Origin: Hofstenia miamia
Lineage: Eukaryota; Xenacoelomorpha; Acoela
Direction: 5' to 3'
Length of the DNA: 64,000 bases
Assembly: GCA_004352715.1 (NCBI GenBank)
Contig: SCFE01000007.1
Location: 1,649,377 to 1,713,376, forward strand
The notes below the pieces were generated by a model. It did no database searches and was not told the DNA's origin. It worked only from the letters and a program-made list of their open reading frames with translations. Both the position numbers and the translations under genes were made by a program. Positions 46,050 to 58,077 of this stretch are shown here, piece by piece; position 1 is the first letter of the stretch, and every line of letters begins with the position of its first letter.

Positions 46050-47305
46050 TTCACTTCCCCCAATTTCATTTACCCCAAGTGTGATATTACCAAAATTAAA
46101 ACCCATTAGAAACATGATTCCAATGGAATTGTAATTATATATTTAAATAAATATATTTATTTTTTTAAAATGTATTTTGATTAGTTTTCTGTGTACTTTT
46201 GATTGTTGAAATATGGAATTGCAAAGAAGTAAATGTAAATATGTTCTATAATTATAAATTATATACATATACTTGACCCCTGAACTGTTTATATCTAACC
46301 TGATGATTAAAGATTTGCATTAGTATGCAATTTTAAGTGTAATTTAATAATACATAGCTAATTTATAAATGCTAGTTTGCTTTGTGTCATATTCACTACA
46401 GACTAATTATATAGTTATTTTATTAAATTATTTTACAGATTCATAGTGTAAGACAACACAGCCATTTCAGTATCAAAATTACAGGTTTATGTTCTGTCAG
46501 ATCTGCTTTTTTAAATGCTCCTTTGTTTTTGTAAAAAAAAATTTGGAATATTATATCTGTAGGCATATCAAATAAAAAATCTGAAACATAGCAATTTGTT
46601 TGACATCTGAATGGTATGAATTTCTGTATTATTGTAATTATAAATAGCAAAACAATGTGAAGCATTATTGCAATTTTTCAGATTCCCAGTCCCCCTTGAG
46701 AAATATACTCAAGTATTAACTGCTTTTGATGCAGGGGTGTCATGAGAGAGCTGACTCCCACTCATTGTTGCCAGGCTAATTCTACATTCTAGTAAAATGT
46801 GCATAAAAAATACATTCAACATTTTCAAAGTAATAAACAAATTTTGATTATTGTTAAAAGGAATAGAATAGTATGCCTGCATATACAATGATTTCTATCT
46901 GATCAAAGAAATCTATCAGATAAATAATAAAAAATTTGCAAAACAAATAGTGAATGCATGCTAAAAAATTAGCAACCTATTACAATAAAGTACAAACTAC
47001 AAAAATAATGAATATGATTAAATTTCCATTTCAAATCTAAACAGAGTATTAAAAGACTTCTAAATATTTACTAAATACAGATGACAAATGTCAATGTTTA
47101 TCATTATAGAGCATATTTACATTTATTTACTTGCAATTGCATATTTCAGTGATCTAAACTACATAGAAAACTAATCAAAATACAGTTTAAAAAAATAAAT
47201 ATATTTATTCAAATATATAATTACAATTTCATTGAAATTGTGTCTCTAATGGTTTTTAATTTTTGATGATGTCATACTTTGGGGAAATGAAATTGGGGAA
47301 GTGAG
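46050..47305. mobile_element. Long-TIR DNA element, copy B
   Basis: About 1.26 kb. Ends tcacttcccccaatttcatt and the reverse complement of aatgaaattggggaagtga. The TIRs extend about 200 bp and match those of copy A. The interior is inverted relative to copy A: the agtgggagtcagctctc block at 43790 appears as its complement near 46750. Non-coding apart from the tRNA-like stretch. Confidence 0.7.
46437..46504 (+). tRNA. tRNA-like sequence inside TIR element B
   Basis: Counterpart of 44056-44124: the same acceptor start, D arm and T-arm 5' half, but the anticodon arm is degraded and two acceptor pairs are lost. A decayed copy. Confidence 0.35.
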
Positions 47306-47760
47306 ATACAACATATATTTTTTATTTAAATTTAAATACTTTAGATGCAGTGGTGCCTTGTGCATGCAAAAACAAGGCAAGCAAATATTTTTTTTTGTTT
47401 ACCAAATTAGTATAAAAATAAGTCCAGAAAAATATATTTATATGTGAAATCCCAACCCAACATTTTTCAGATAGTCATTTTCAATATTTATATTATAAAA
47501 ATAACATTAATCCTGCAGTTCATTAATAAAACATTTTCAGAAAAAATTGCTAATAATTTCTGTAGATTTTCTCCTCTAATCAGTTGTTCTTGAATTTGTT
47601 TAAATTTTATATCAATAGAAAATAATCATTCTGCAGACACTGCTCAAAATCAAATAGTTTGTATTAAATCAAATATTTATAAATTTCAGGTAAGGCATTA
47701 GACAAATCATGCATTTCAAAATGTTGAATATGAATTTTGTGATTTACAACTGAAGTCATG
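47306..47760. other. Non-coding stretch
   Basis: AT-rich; nothing recognised. Confidence 0.5.
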
Positions 47761-48610
47761 CCAATGATAGTCTAGCAATACTGGGAAACAGAAGGTTGAA
47801 CAGAAGGTTGCAAAGGCTACCATTGTAATGAGTGACCCACATTCCAACAGAAAAGCAAAGGTATTGGAAATTTGCCATTGTAACAAAGTAACAGTAAAGA
47901 TCCACTGAGGACTCACTTCCAACAACAACCAACTCACATGGCATTGCACCAAAACAGTATCCACAAAGAAGATTCTAAACTCACAAACAGCACTATCCTA
48001 TCTGACTTTAGTTATTAATTTCTATCTAAATAAAATGTTTCTCATTAGTTCTTATTTCTCAGCTCAAGTAATAGTAACACAATGTAGTTGCTATGCATTC
48101 ACAATAGCCAGCAGCTTATTATCATCACAGTGTTAGATGTTAAGTGCATGTTTAAGTTGCAAATGATAGATAAAAAGTTCTTATTCCCAAACCATAGTTG
48201 TACACATAACTTAATGTGGTCCACTATTTGGGCTGCCTACTGGAATAGAATGTGTTGTTGTCCTAAACTCAGAGGAGTAACTCCCAAATTGTTTGCTGGA
48301 AACTTAAGCATTTAATTTAAGTAACATAATGCCTAAAAGGGGTTAGCAATAGTTAATAGAAGCAAAAACCAAAAGCATTTGATTGAGACAAAGTTTATTG
48401 TGTCCTTGCTACACTTTCCTCAGTTATTTATACAAATGATTGAGAATAATTACCTGCAATTGCTTATACTTTCACAAGCATGGTTTCCCTCACAAAATTA
48501 AAGAGCAATCACACATCACACAAATTTTCAGGGAACAAAAAATTATGATCATATTACTATGCTAGAAATAAATGATAAAATCACATATGTCAACATGACG
48601 TGCTCAGTGA
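47761..48610 (-). repeat. Degenerate solo LTR of the same superfamily
   Basis: Shares many blocks in order with the LTRs at 44306 and 49227: gtaatgagtgacccacattc, ggaaatttgccattgtaac, tctcagctcaagtaata, ttgtcctaaactcagaggag and aaaaggggttagcaatag. The TG...CA ends are no longer recognisable, so the borders are approximate. Confidence 0.6.
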
Positions 48611-49226
48611 AAATTAGAGCAGTCTTTAGCTTGAAATTACAGAATTGATTAAAGTTAAAAATCTACAATAGCAAACTTGAGATTAATTACAAAGTTTTTC
48701 AAGATTGAGAAAATAAGAGTAGAAATTTAGATCAGAAAATTGCAGCTTTGGGAAATCACATTTAAATTGATCAAAGTTTTCAAAATTTATGAATTCAAAA
48801 AAGGCATTTGCATAAGGATCTGAAACTTGCCTCCATTAGCAGAAAAAATGTGTCTTTCATTAACAATTCCTATAAATTTTCCAATTTTTGTCAAAGAAAA
48901 ACAAATGTCTACTGTATTTTTATATAAGAATTTGTACAAGGAATCCATGGGATAAAAAATGTGAAAAACATGATTCCAGATAGGAGCCTCAATCAAATAT
49001 ATTCTGTTTCCAGCAATGCTTGAATAGAGAAATGCTTCTGATTGATAGCCAAATTCCATGTTTACTTTTGGGTTATTATATTGAATGAAAATATTTTACA
49101 TGGTTATTTTAAAACAATAGTCTTTCAATGCAAAGCAATAAACAGACTGCTTGCTTTGCTAGCTAACTCTTCACATGATGAATTGACACAAACATAAATA
49201 AAATTTATTTATTTTAGCAAGCATAG
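48611..49226. other. Non-coding stretch
   Basis: The ORF at 48787-49059 (minus) has no recognised domain; nothing else is supported. Confidence 0.45.
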
Positions 49227-50193
49227 TGTAGAGTCACTTGGGACCCCTATTTTGATTATTTTTATCATTTTGATTATCTGGCATTCTAATTTAGTGTTAC
49301 ATCATGAGGATGTATTGATTTGTTACTATCAATTTATTGATATTAATTTCTCTTATTTTTGAGTGCAGTATTTTGATCAATTTATTATTTGTCCCCATGA
49401 ATTGATCAGACATGTTATTGCTTATTTAATTTTGTGAGGGAATTCATGTGAAGTTTTGTAAACACATACTAGGTAATAATTAAAACAATTGATATAAATA
49501 TGTGAGGAACTTGTAGCAAATGCTCAATAAAATTTATTCTCACTGTGACATTGTTTTCTTTTTGAATTTTATTAACTTTGCTAACCCCTTTTAGATTCAT
49601 TATGGATTATAACTTAATAATTTTTGCTTAAGATCCAGCAATAATTTGGGAGTTACTCCACTGTGTCTTTGGCAACAACTAGCTCCTTAACAGATGGCAG
49701 CCAAAATTGTGGTTGCCTTAAGTTATGGCTACTTGTATGTGTAGGGATTAACAACTTATATTTCAATCATTTCATTTTTGTACATGCATTTAAATAACAC
49801 ACTACAAATATAATAAGCCATTTGTGAATGTCAATGCATGGTAACTACATGCCTTTTGTTTTATTATTTACATGAGCTGAGATAATAGAACACTGAGCTA
49901 AATTGTTTATTTGAGCTAGAAATTAATGCTTGAGACACACAATTAGCATATTGGTGAGTAAGGATGGCTTCTTGGATAAGGCTTCAGCATGATGCCATGT
50001 GAATTGGTCGCTGCAGGAAACATATTCTCAATGGATACTTCTGTTTTTCTTTATTAAATTGGCAAACTACCAATGTTCTCTCTTTTGTTAGAATGCAGGT
50101 CACTCTCTACAATGGTAGCTTCTGCAACCTTTGGTTTAACCTTTGAGTTTCTCAGTACTGCTGGAGTAGCCAGAGCTCCCCCACAATTCTACA
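49227..50193 (+). repeat. 5' LTR of element 2
   Basis: 967 bp, starting TGTAGAGTCACTTGGGA and ending CCCCACAATTCTACA, the same termini as the element 1 LTRs. Confidence 0.85.
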
Positions 50194-50725
50194 TAGTGAC
50201 CCTGATGTGATTCTGAACAAATTGGAGCATCAGTCAAACTCTCAACTCTATTCTGTTGAAGTGTGCAGGTGAATCAATGCTTGGAGATGTACTTCAGTCA
50301 TGAAACTTGTGTGCTTACTAAGGTTGTAATCTGATTTCACCTGGTGATTGTGACATGGTACAGAACTGTCAATTGTTGTTTTCTTACTGTATTTAGCTTT
50401 GTTCTTTCTCCTTGGTTCAAGCTAGCTGGGATAGTTGTTTCCCCTGGCTGTGAATTGACTACACTACCAACTGATACATAACTTCACCTCTTATGTAATT
50501 TTACACTGCAATTCTGTACTCCAAAGCTGTCACTGAGCTTCAATGTTATTTTTACTTGTTCTTGGTTGTTACTTTGTTGTTGTCTGGTTCTTCTAGAATT
50601 TGGATTTATTACTGTATGCTACACTGTGCTGCTTACTGCAAATAGTTTTTGTTTCTCTGAACTCAGTTGGAGTTTTCTCTCATTTTGTTGGAATTGCTTT
50701 TTCTGAATTTTTCCTATAGTTTTTC

Positions 50726-52080
50726 TTGTTATTGATGGATCTCACCAGTTTTTCTTGTAATGGGACTCCCTCTCAGGGTTTCCTCTGTGTGAGGGATGGC
50801 AGCCTGAATGCTGCCCCTTGCACTGATGGAATTAATTCATTAGTTGACTTATCTTCTAATCATGTTACTCAGTCACCACCCCTGACTTTCATCTTTTGCC
50901 TCTGGATCCCTTTCATCTCTGTCCTTTGTTGCCACCATCCCCAGAGCCTCAACCAACCAAGGTCAAGCAACTTAGAGCAGCCCTCAAACAGCAAACCAAT
51001 CAATGTCTTGCCTGTGAACAACACATCAACTCATTACAGGTTGAGTTATGACAGCAAGCCTCCAAAGCCTATCAGAGAGAGAAATGCCTACTTGATTCTA
51101 TCCCTGAATTGGAAATTCAAGTCCATAGTCTGGTGACACCCCCAGCATTCCCACTGCCTCAGAACACTCCTCCTCATTCTGTGCCCTCTCCACCTAGACA
51201 TTCCAAATAAGTAACTCACAATGTCCAAAGAGAAGCTTTGGATGCTTTTTCCAAGTGTCTTTCTGATCATGTCTTACAGATGATTTCTGCACACCATCAT
51301 TGTGCCCCTGTTGTATCTACTGCTACTCCATTGACACCACAATTTGTCACTTCAGCCACCTCATTTATATCTGGAGGTCCCACCTTTACACAATCTGCTC
51401 TTACCCATGTCTCCCAATGTCACCACCCCAAGTCCATATGTTCCAAGTGCAACCATCTCACCTCCAGCACCAGTCAACACCTGTGTCACCCCCCAGTCTC
51501 AACTTCACCAAATGATCTTACTGTGTCTGTAACAATGAGTGGGCCATGTTTCACTCAATCAATTTTGCCTACAGCCATGCTACCCAAATTTACTGGAAAA
51601 ATCAACAAAATATCTCAATCCTTCAAGGAATGGTTTTTTCTTTTTGAACTGACAATGAAGCAGTATCATGCCACTCAAGATTCTGCTGTAGCACAGTTTC
51701 CCATGTACTTGCAAGGTCTCACATATAATCAATATGTGATGCTGGATAGGGGTGTCAAAATGAATTATCAACTACTAATTGGTTACTTTGAGGACCACTA
51801 CCAAGCTCCTCACATAAAGCACCAATATAAGATGCTGCTCTGTGACCCCAAAGATGAGCTTAACTTGATGATCTGAAAAGCCATCAGCATCATTTATATG
51901 CTCCACAACAACACTTGCATCAACAAAGATGTTGGAAAACTTCAAATGGATCACTTGACACAGAAACCTCCTGCTTTACCAAGCACCACTGCTCCAAAAC
52001 TTAAAACTGAACTTGAACAAACTCATTGCTACTGCTGTGGTCAGAAGGGGCACACTAAACCTCAATACCCTGTTGTGATT
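50726..52080 (+). pseudogene. Element 2 gag region
   Basis: The N-terminal Ser/Pro-rich part is at 50726-51136. The capsid-like part at 51238-51876 has KEWFFLFELTMKQ and FEDHYQAPHIKHQYK, very close to element 1. The zinc knuckle near 52029-52070 is CYCCGQKGHTKPQY, in which the last cysteine has become tyrosine, so zinc binding is probably lost. Confidence 0.75.
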
Positions 52081-52560
52081 TGCCTAGTTGCCAATGGTGA
52101 CAGCTTTGTCATTGATGAACCAGTGACCAAAGAGTGTTCTAATAACCTGCTGGTCAATTCTGTCAGTCCTGTTAAACTAGCTGGAGCACTGCCTCCTATA
52201 AAACATGTGCATGATGTTTTGGTTATTACCTCACTACTGCATACTAATGTTATCCCCATGGATATAAATGGAACTCCAGTTAGTGTTACTATCAACACTG
52301 GAGCCTCAGCCCCCATTATCAGTGATACTTGCTGTACCAGGCTGTGCTTGTCAAGGGAGGTATTACTCCTGTCCACTGCCTGCTTGTTGGGTGCTTCTGG
52401 AAACACAATATCATTGAAGGGTCATGTACCAAACCTGGAATTGTGCATTCACCAAGAGTTGTTCTCTGTGGACTAAATTATCATCAATACCTGTGACCAA
52501 CCATGGCCATACAATATAATCTTGGGCAACAACTTCCTTGAGGAGAATTCTTGTGTGATT
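52081..52560 (+). pseudogene. Element 2 aspartic protease
   Basis: Reads PVSVTINTGASAPIIS where element 1 has VDTGAAASIIS: the catalytic Asp is Asn, so the enzyme would be dead. The closing ILGNNFLEENS follows at about 52522 after stops. Confidence 0.7.
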
Positions 52561-52688
52561 GATATGGGAGCAACACAATCTCCACCTGGAAAAAAAAGCC
52601 CAGGCAGGAACTCATCACTGTTTCTGAACAAGAAATTTTGTTAAAATTCTCTGAATTAGTAATCATTGAACCATGACACTGGTGATGT

Positions 52689-53801
52689 GTGGCAGTCGCT
52701 ACCAACTCTCAGTATGTAGGTGATGTAATGATCCCTGGACACAAAGGGAAGCATTTTGTTGGAGTTAACTTCTCTCCTGATCTTTGCCATGTCTCAAATG
52801 GCAAGACATGCATCACTGTGTTAAACAGTTCTACTTCATTGGTCCAAATAGATCCTACTAACTTAATCATTGTTGCAAACCCAGTGTGGCTAGAGATGAA
52901 AGCTGCTGCTTGCTTGCCCATCTTAACAGCAATTCATTATCTTGTGGAACTGAGCAACACCATCTGGATTCCTCCAGTTAGTGAGGGGACGCATCCCCAT
53001 CTCAGTCCTCAGGAATGTGAATCTCTCTCTCTCTCTCTTACTTCAACAAAATCACAAAGTCTTTAATTACAGCTCAATTAGCATAGGTCAAGCCATCAAC
53101 AAACAACACACCATTGAAACTAAGCATGATTGCCTGATTGTCTTCCCATTAGAAGAGTACCAGAGAATCTCTGAGAGGAATATGAAAGAATCTTAAGCAA
53201 TCTAATAGAGAGTGGTATAATACAAGGCAGCAACAGCCTGTACACAGTGTCCACTGTCTTCATCAGGCAGGGTGATAAGTACTGCCTATGTATTGATTTT
53301 AGAAAATTGAATGACACAACTGTGAAAGACGTGTATCCTCTTCTGTGTATCAAAGATCTCCTGTATGATGCCAGTCAATAACAACTGTTTTCCTGCCTCA
53401 ATCTTTGCAAAGCATACTGACAGGTGCCCATGAAGCCCACCAACATCCCAAAGACTACCTTCATAACTCCATATGGCCTTTTTGAATGGAAGTATATGGC
53501 TTTTGAGCTCTGCAATGCCCCCAGCACATTCCAACACTATGTTACTCATGTGCTTTGGAACAGTGCAAATGTATTAGAGCCAGGAATTACCACATACATG
53601 GATGATATTCTCATGACCAGCAACACCTTTGCTGAGCACTTGGAAAGGCTTGGTAGAACCCTTACTATCTTGTACAAGTCTGGCCTCAATGTCAATGGAA
53701 ATAAGTGCACTCTCCTTCAGCCACGTGTTACCTTCCTTGGAAGGGTTATTGAGGCTGGTCACATCTCCATCAAGAATGATGCAAAAGATCATCTAGAATG
53801 A
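52689..53801 (+). pseudogene. Element 2 reverse transcriptase with its N-terminal lead
   Basis: The lead region (52689-53200) matches the 38.2-38.7 kb region of element 1. RT motifs: ITPYGLFEWKYMAFELCNAP, TYMDDILMTSN (YMDD in place of element 1's YIDD) and VTFLGRVIEAGHI. A TGA lies in the AYWQ box (TGG to TGA) and another after DHLE. Confidence 0.75.
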
Positions 53802-54655
53802 ATCAAGACTCTGCAGTCCTGTAAGGACATCCAACAACTTGTGGGCTTTTTGAATTATTATGATGCCTTCATACCAGAGCTGGCAAATAAAACATTTCTA
53901 ACTTGTTGCAGTGCAGTGTGGAGTTCAAGTGGACATGGGCTGAGCAAGAAGAGCTTGACTCCATCAAGAAGGAACTGAGAAAATGAATAGCCTCAACACA
54001 CCAGACTACTTGAAAGAGTTCATTGTTGATTGTGATGCCAGCTTGGTTGTAATCAGCAGAGTGCTGAGTCAGGTCATCAATGACATTGAGAGCCTGATTC
54101 AGTGTTTTAGCAGAAAACTCAGGAATGCTGAGCAGAACTATGGCAGCACTAAATCCAAGATGTTAGTGGTGGTGGAAAGCTTAAAGAAATTCCACTTCTT
54201 TATTCTTGGCCATAATTTCACATTATGAACCAACAATTCCACACTAGCTTGGCTTAAAAAGTTTTCTAGGGACAGATCCAACATAGTTGCCCACTGGATC
54301 AAATATCTGAATAATTTTACATTTTCTATTCAACATTGTCCAGGGAGACTACACATCAATGCAGATTACTGGATTGCACTCCCCAGTTATGAGCATTACC
54401 TCAGGAAACCACTAGGTGAGAAGGTGCCCTTCAGATTTATTCCTCTTAACAAGTATGAACACCTTCCTGAAATAATTGCCAATTACCATGGAAAAGCTAT
54501 CCTCCCAATTCTTGTCAAAGAGGAAGTCACTGAAGCAGAAATCTTATCACATCAACAGCATAACAAAGTGCTATCTGAGATCATCGTGAAATTGCAAAAT
54601 ACAAACCACACTCTCAATCCCATTGTCAATTGTTACTTCCAGCAATATAACTGAA
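53802..54655 (+). pseudogene. Element 2 RNase H and connection region
   Basis: QQLVGFLNYYD, then FIVDCDASLVVISRVLSQ (RNase H Asp), TNNSTLAWLKKFSRDRSNI, LHINADYWIALPSYE and the linker to integrase. The same unusual DYW-x-ALP block as element 1. Confidence 0.7.
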
Positions 54656-55740
54656 GACAGACAGATGCTGGCATACTATATGCCAAGAGTCAGAACAACA
54701 AACTAGCTATCCCTGAATACTTCAAGAGGAACTTGGTCCATAAAATTCATAAGAAAGGCCACTTAGCCATTATCCAAACTGAATGTACATTCAATGCTAG
54801 ATATGTTACAATCAGCATCTGAGCCACCATTCAAGATGTCATCAATAAGTGCATGACCTGCCTGCTCCAAGGGGCCAGACACTTTCTGGAACAAAGAACT
54901 GAGCTACATAGCCAGGCAGCTGAACACACAAACAATGTCATCCACATGGACCTGGAAAAACTCTCATGTGATGATGAGAAACATCAGTACCTCTTGGTAC
55001 TAATTGATCACTTTACCAAATATGCCCACCTCATCCCCCTCTACAGTACCACTGCCAAGGTCATCAGAGAAAAAATTGTTAAGGAATGGATACTCAAGCT
55101 TGGGCCAATGGAGCACCTAGTATCTGATCATGGTTCTGAGTTTGATGACAACCTTATGGAGACCCTTACCAAAGAGCTCAAAATTCTTCACTAATTTACT
55201 ACTGCATACCACCAGCAGTTGAAAGGTGTTGTAGAAAGGCTCAACAACACTGTCATCAAGTTGATCAGAGTTGCCCTTGCCTGAGCAGTGGTCAGAATTG
55301 GAAGTGAGTCATTGAAGCCATGGAGTATTTCTATAACACCACAGTCCATTCCACAACAAAGGTCAGCCCCTTCAAGGCAATGTTTGGTTGAAAAGTGAGT
55401 ATGCCTTTCTCTATTATGTTTCTGGATTATAATGAACCTACTTTGGAGAATTTTGTAAATCACATGCTGCATGAACCTCAGGAAGTGCACCTCACTATCT
55501 GTCAGAATACCAACCAATCTGTTGTCTGCCGTCATGAAACTTTATCATAAATTATGTGATGAGCCTCATAAACAAGGCAACAAGGTTTCCACCTAATTCC
55601 CTCACCAAGTCACTGATACTAATCAAGTATGAAAACTTGCCACTAATTGGCAGGGTCTGTTTGTTGTAACTAAAGTGTTAGATCACCACAAGTATTTATT
55701 AAATAACAGGAGAGTTGCCCACTTTCAATGACTCAAGCAA
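54656..55740 (+). pseudogene. Element 2 integrase
   Basis: Zinc domain HKIHKKGHLAI...CMTCLLQ, core HMDLEKLS and VSDHGSEF for the two Asp, then AYHQQLKGVVERL for the Glu, and the segment SPFKAMFG with a following TGA. Five or more stops. Confidence 0.75.
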
Positions 55741-56733
55741 GCTGTTAAGGACATCAATAATGTCATCATTGACCCTAATAGCAAGTTTTCACTCATTAAT
55801 GACAAAGTAAATGAATTTGAGACTTATGATAACCTCACTGAATGTGAGGAAGATGACCTCACTGAGGTTGAATATGATAGTAACCTTGGTAATAGTGGTA
55901 GCATTACTGCTACTTGTATTTTGCCTAGACATAGAGTTAGAGACCAAGAGTATTTAGATCAGTTAAATACCCAAGATTGGGAACTTAATTTAATCTCTAT
56001 GTTTAGTAACCAAGCTGAATAGATGAAACAAACTGAGAATCAACTGCCCACCAGAAGAAATGTGTGATGACGACCCAACCTGAGAAATGAAGTGAGGAGA
56101 TGAGAAGCATCCCCACACCAAGCTGAGGATTCTGATTGCAGACCACGCCACTACTTGGGGAGACAACACTCTCCTTGGGAGTACACCTCAGATGACTATG
56201 CAGGGAGACAATACTCTCTGTGGGAACCTGAGGAGTTGAGTAAGTTAAGAGTGCCTTTTGCTAGTGTTAGTGCTAATAATACCCAACCATCCCATAGTGA
56301 CTCAAAAACCTCCTCTAGTCTTGGTCCTTTGTCACACACTTCCTCTAGTGTACATTCAAATAAGACAGAAGAAAGCCTAAGAAAAACATCTAAAGTTGGA
56401 GACAAGGTACTTCACTTGTATTTTATAGCAACCCCTAAAGCTGTTAGTTTTGTCTGAGATAACTTGTCCAAAGAGATGAAGAATAAGTTGAGATTGACCT
56501 ACAACACCAAATCATTAACCTGCTCCATAGACGTCATTCTGTTTGTTATCAATATGATTATTTGGTATGACTTGAAAATGCATGGTGGATTAAAGAGTAC
56601 TGTGCATACCATGTTTGAAAAGGACTTCAAACTCTCCCACTTATGCCAGCTCCTCAACAGCAAGAAGTTGATACAGAAATTTGAGTTTGTCAACATTGAT
56701 TTTGAGAACCTCCTTATCATTTATTTCCTGTGA
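55741..56733 (+). pseudogene. Element 2 acidic tail and downstream ORF2
   Basis: The acidic part (55741-56022) matches element 1's tail (VIIDPNSKFSLI against VIIDDNNEFTLV). ORF2 follows, with SKVGDKVLHLYFIAT, STVHTMFEKDF and NIDFENLLIIYFL. The basic N-terminal third is poorly kept. Confidence 0.6.
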
Positions 56734-58077
56734 GTAGGTGAGGTAAACCAACTGAAAATCATGGAGAAGATTGAGATTGCTTACTAGATTGCTAAGGTCA
56801 AGGACATTTGCCTCATTATGTTCCTCAAGGAGGAGTGCCAGGATGAGATACTGAGCAAGTTGAGAATCTCCACTTTTGAATGGAAAACTTCAAAATCCTG
56901 TACAGCAACTGCTATCAGCCCATTAGCATATACCACACTAACATTGTAACATCCTCTACCAGGCTTTATCACTGTTGATTCACTGCTACCTTGTAACATT
57001 GACTGTGTTATTGCGGGTAAGGATTTACTAAACATTACTGCTTGCTTAGTTTCTTCTATTACACTATGTAATCATAATTAACTATTCACTGTTTAGGTGA
57101 CAAACCAAAGTGGTAACCTCTGCATTGATCTTTCAGTGGGCATCTGCCTGAAGTGGATCTCCACATCCAATTTCACCGTTCCTTCCAATGCTTGAGTGCC
57201 ACCTCTCAGCTCAATCAAGATAGCTTATGTGTACCTTACATTAGCTCAGTGCTTACTCAAGGCATGACACAACTCAACTTAATCTCTATTGTGTGAAAGT
57301 GTTATATCTACTTGCAACCAGAAACTGTCACTAGTTGTTCATTCAATATTACATGTAGCCATTACCAAAATATATTGGCTTTATTAAATAAACAAATATC
57401 AAACAACTGCCTAACTTACATTTATAATTGCTACATGTAAGGTCGTTATTGGCCAATTATAGGTCACTTAATTTGGATCTGAAAATATATTAGTATAATC
57501 CCTAAGGTTTGGTTATCCAACCATTTGTTGAAAGTTAATTATCTAATACATGTAGTTGGAAATGCTAGTCAGCTAATTGAGAGAAAAACCCCTATACCTA
57601 ACTTAAGTGCACTTTCATGATCTGGCACAGAGACCCTTGAATCATTCCCTGTGATGGATCCAGACCACTACTAAACACCCCTTGATTAGCTCAACATTGT
57701 ATTAATAATCAAACCATTGATAAGATGAAATAATAAGAATTCTAAGTAAAATTCTTTATTAATGCTTACAATAGTTTTAATCGTATTTATAGCAATTTGA
57801 AGAGAAGTACCTGTCAATTTAAATTTAAATGTCTGCCAAGATGGCGGCTAAAAATAATGTAAGCAACAATTTGTTGAAAACGTTTTATCAACAGATACAA
57901 TTATCTCTTTTTCGACACATGTTATTTTCTTAGTTGCAATATACAAAATCAAACTGAAATAATCACACTTGATTTAATCATAATATTTTTTTAATCACTT
58001 TTTTTTCGATCTTAGTTCTTCTGCAACATTTTGCAGCTTATTTCTGTTTTATTATTGGATGATGCTACAACATCATC
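56734..58077 (+). other. Expanded spacer between ORF2 and ORF3 of element 2
   Basis: Element 1 has only about 250 bp here; element 2 has 1.3 kb. The middle (about 57330-58060) is AT-rich and unlike the rest, so an unidentified insertion is likely; borders were not resolved. Confidence 0.4.

Noticed and set aside
57330-58060. Separate LTR or MITE inserted in element 2
   Set aside because: The segment is foreign to element 1, but no terminal repeats or target duplication could be found, so it is left as unidentified.
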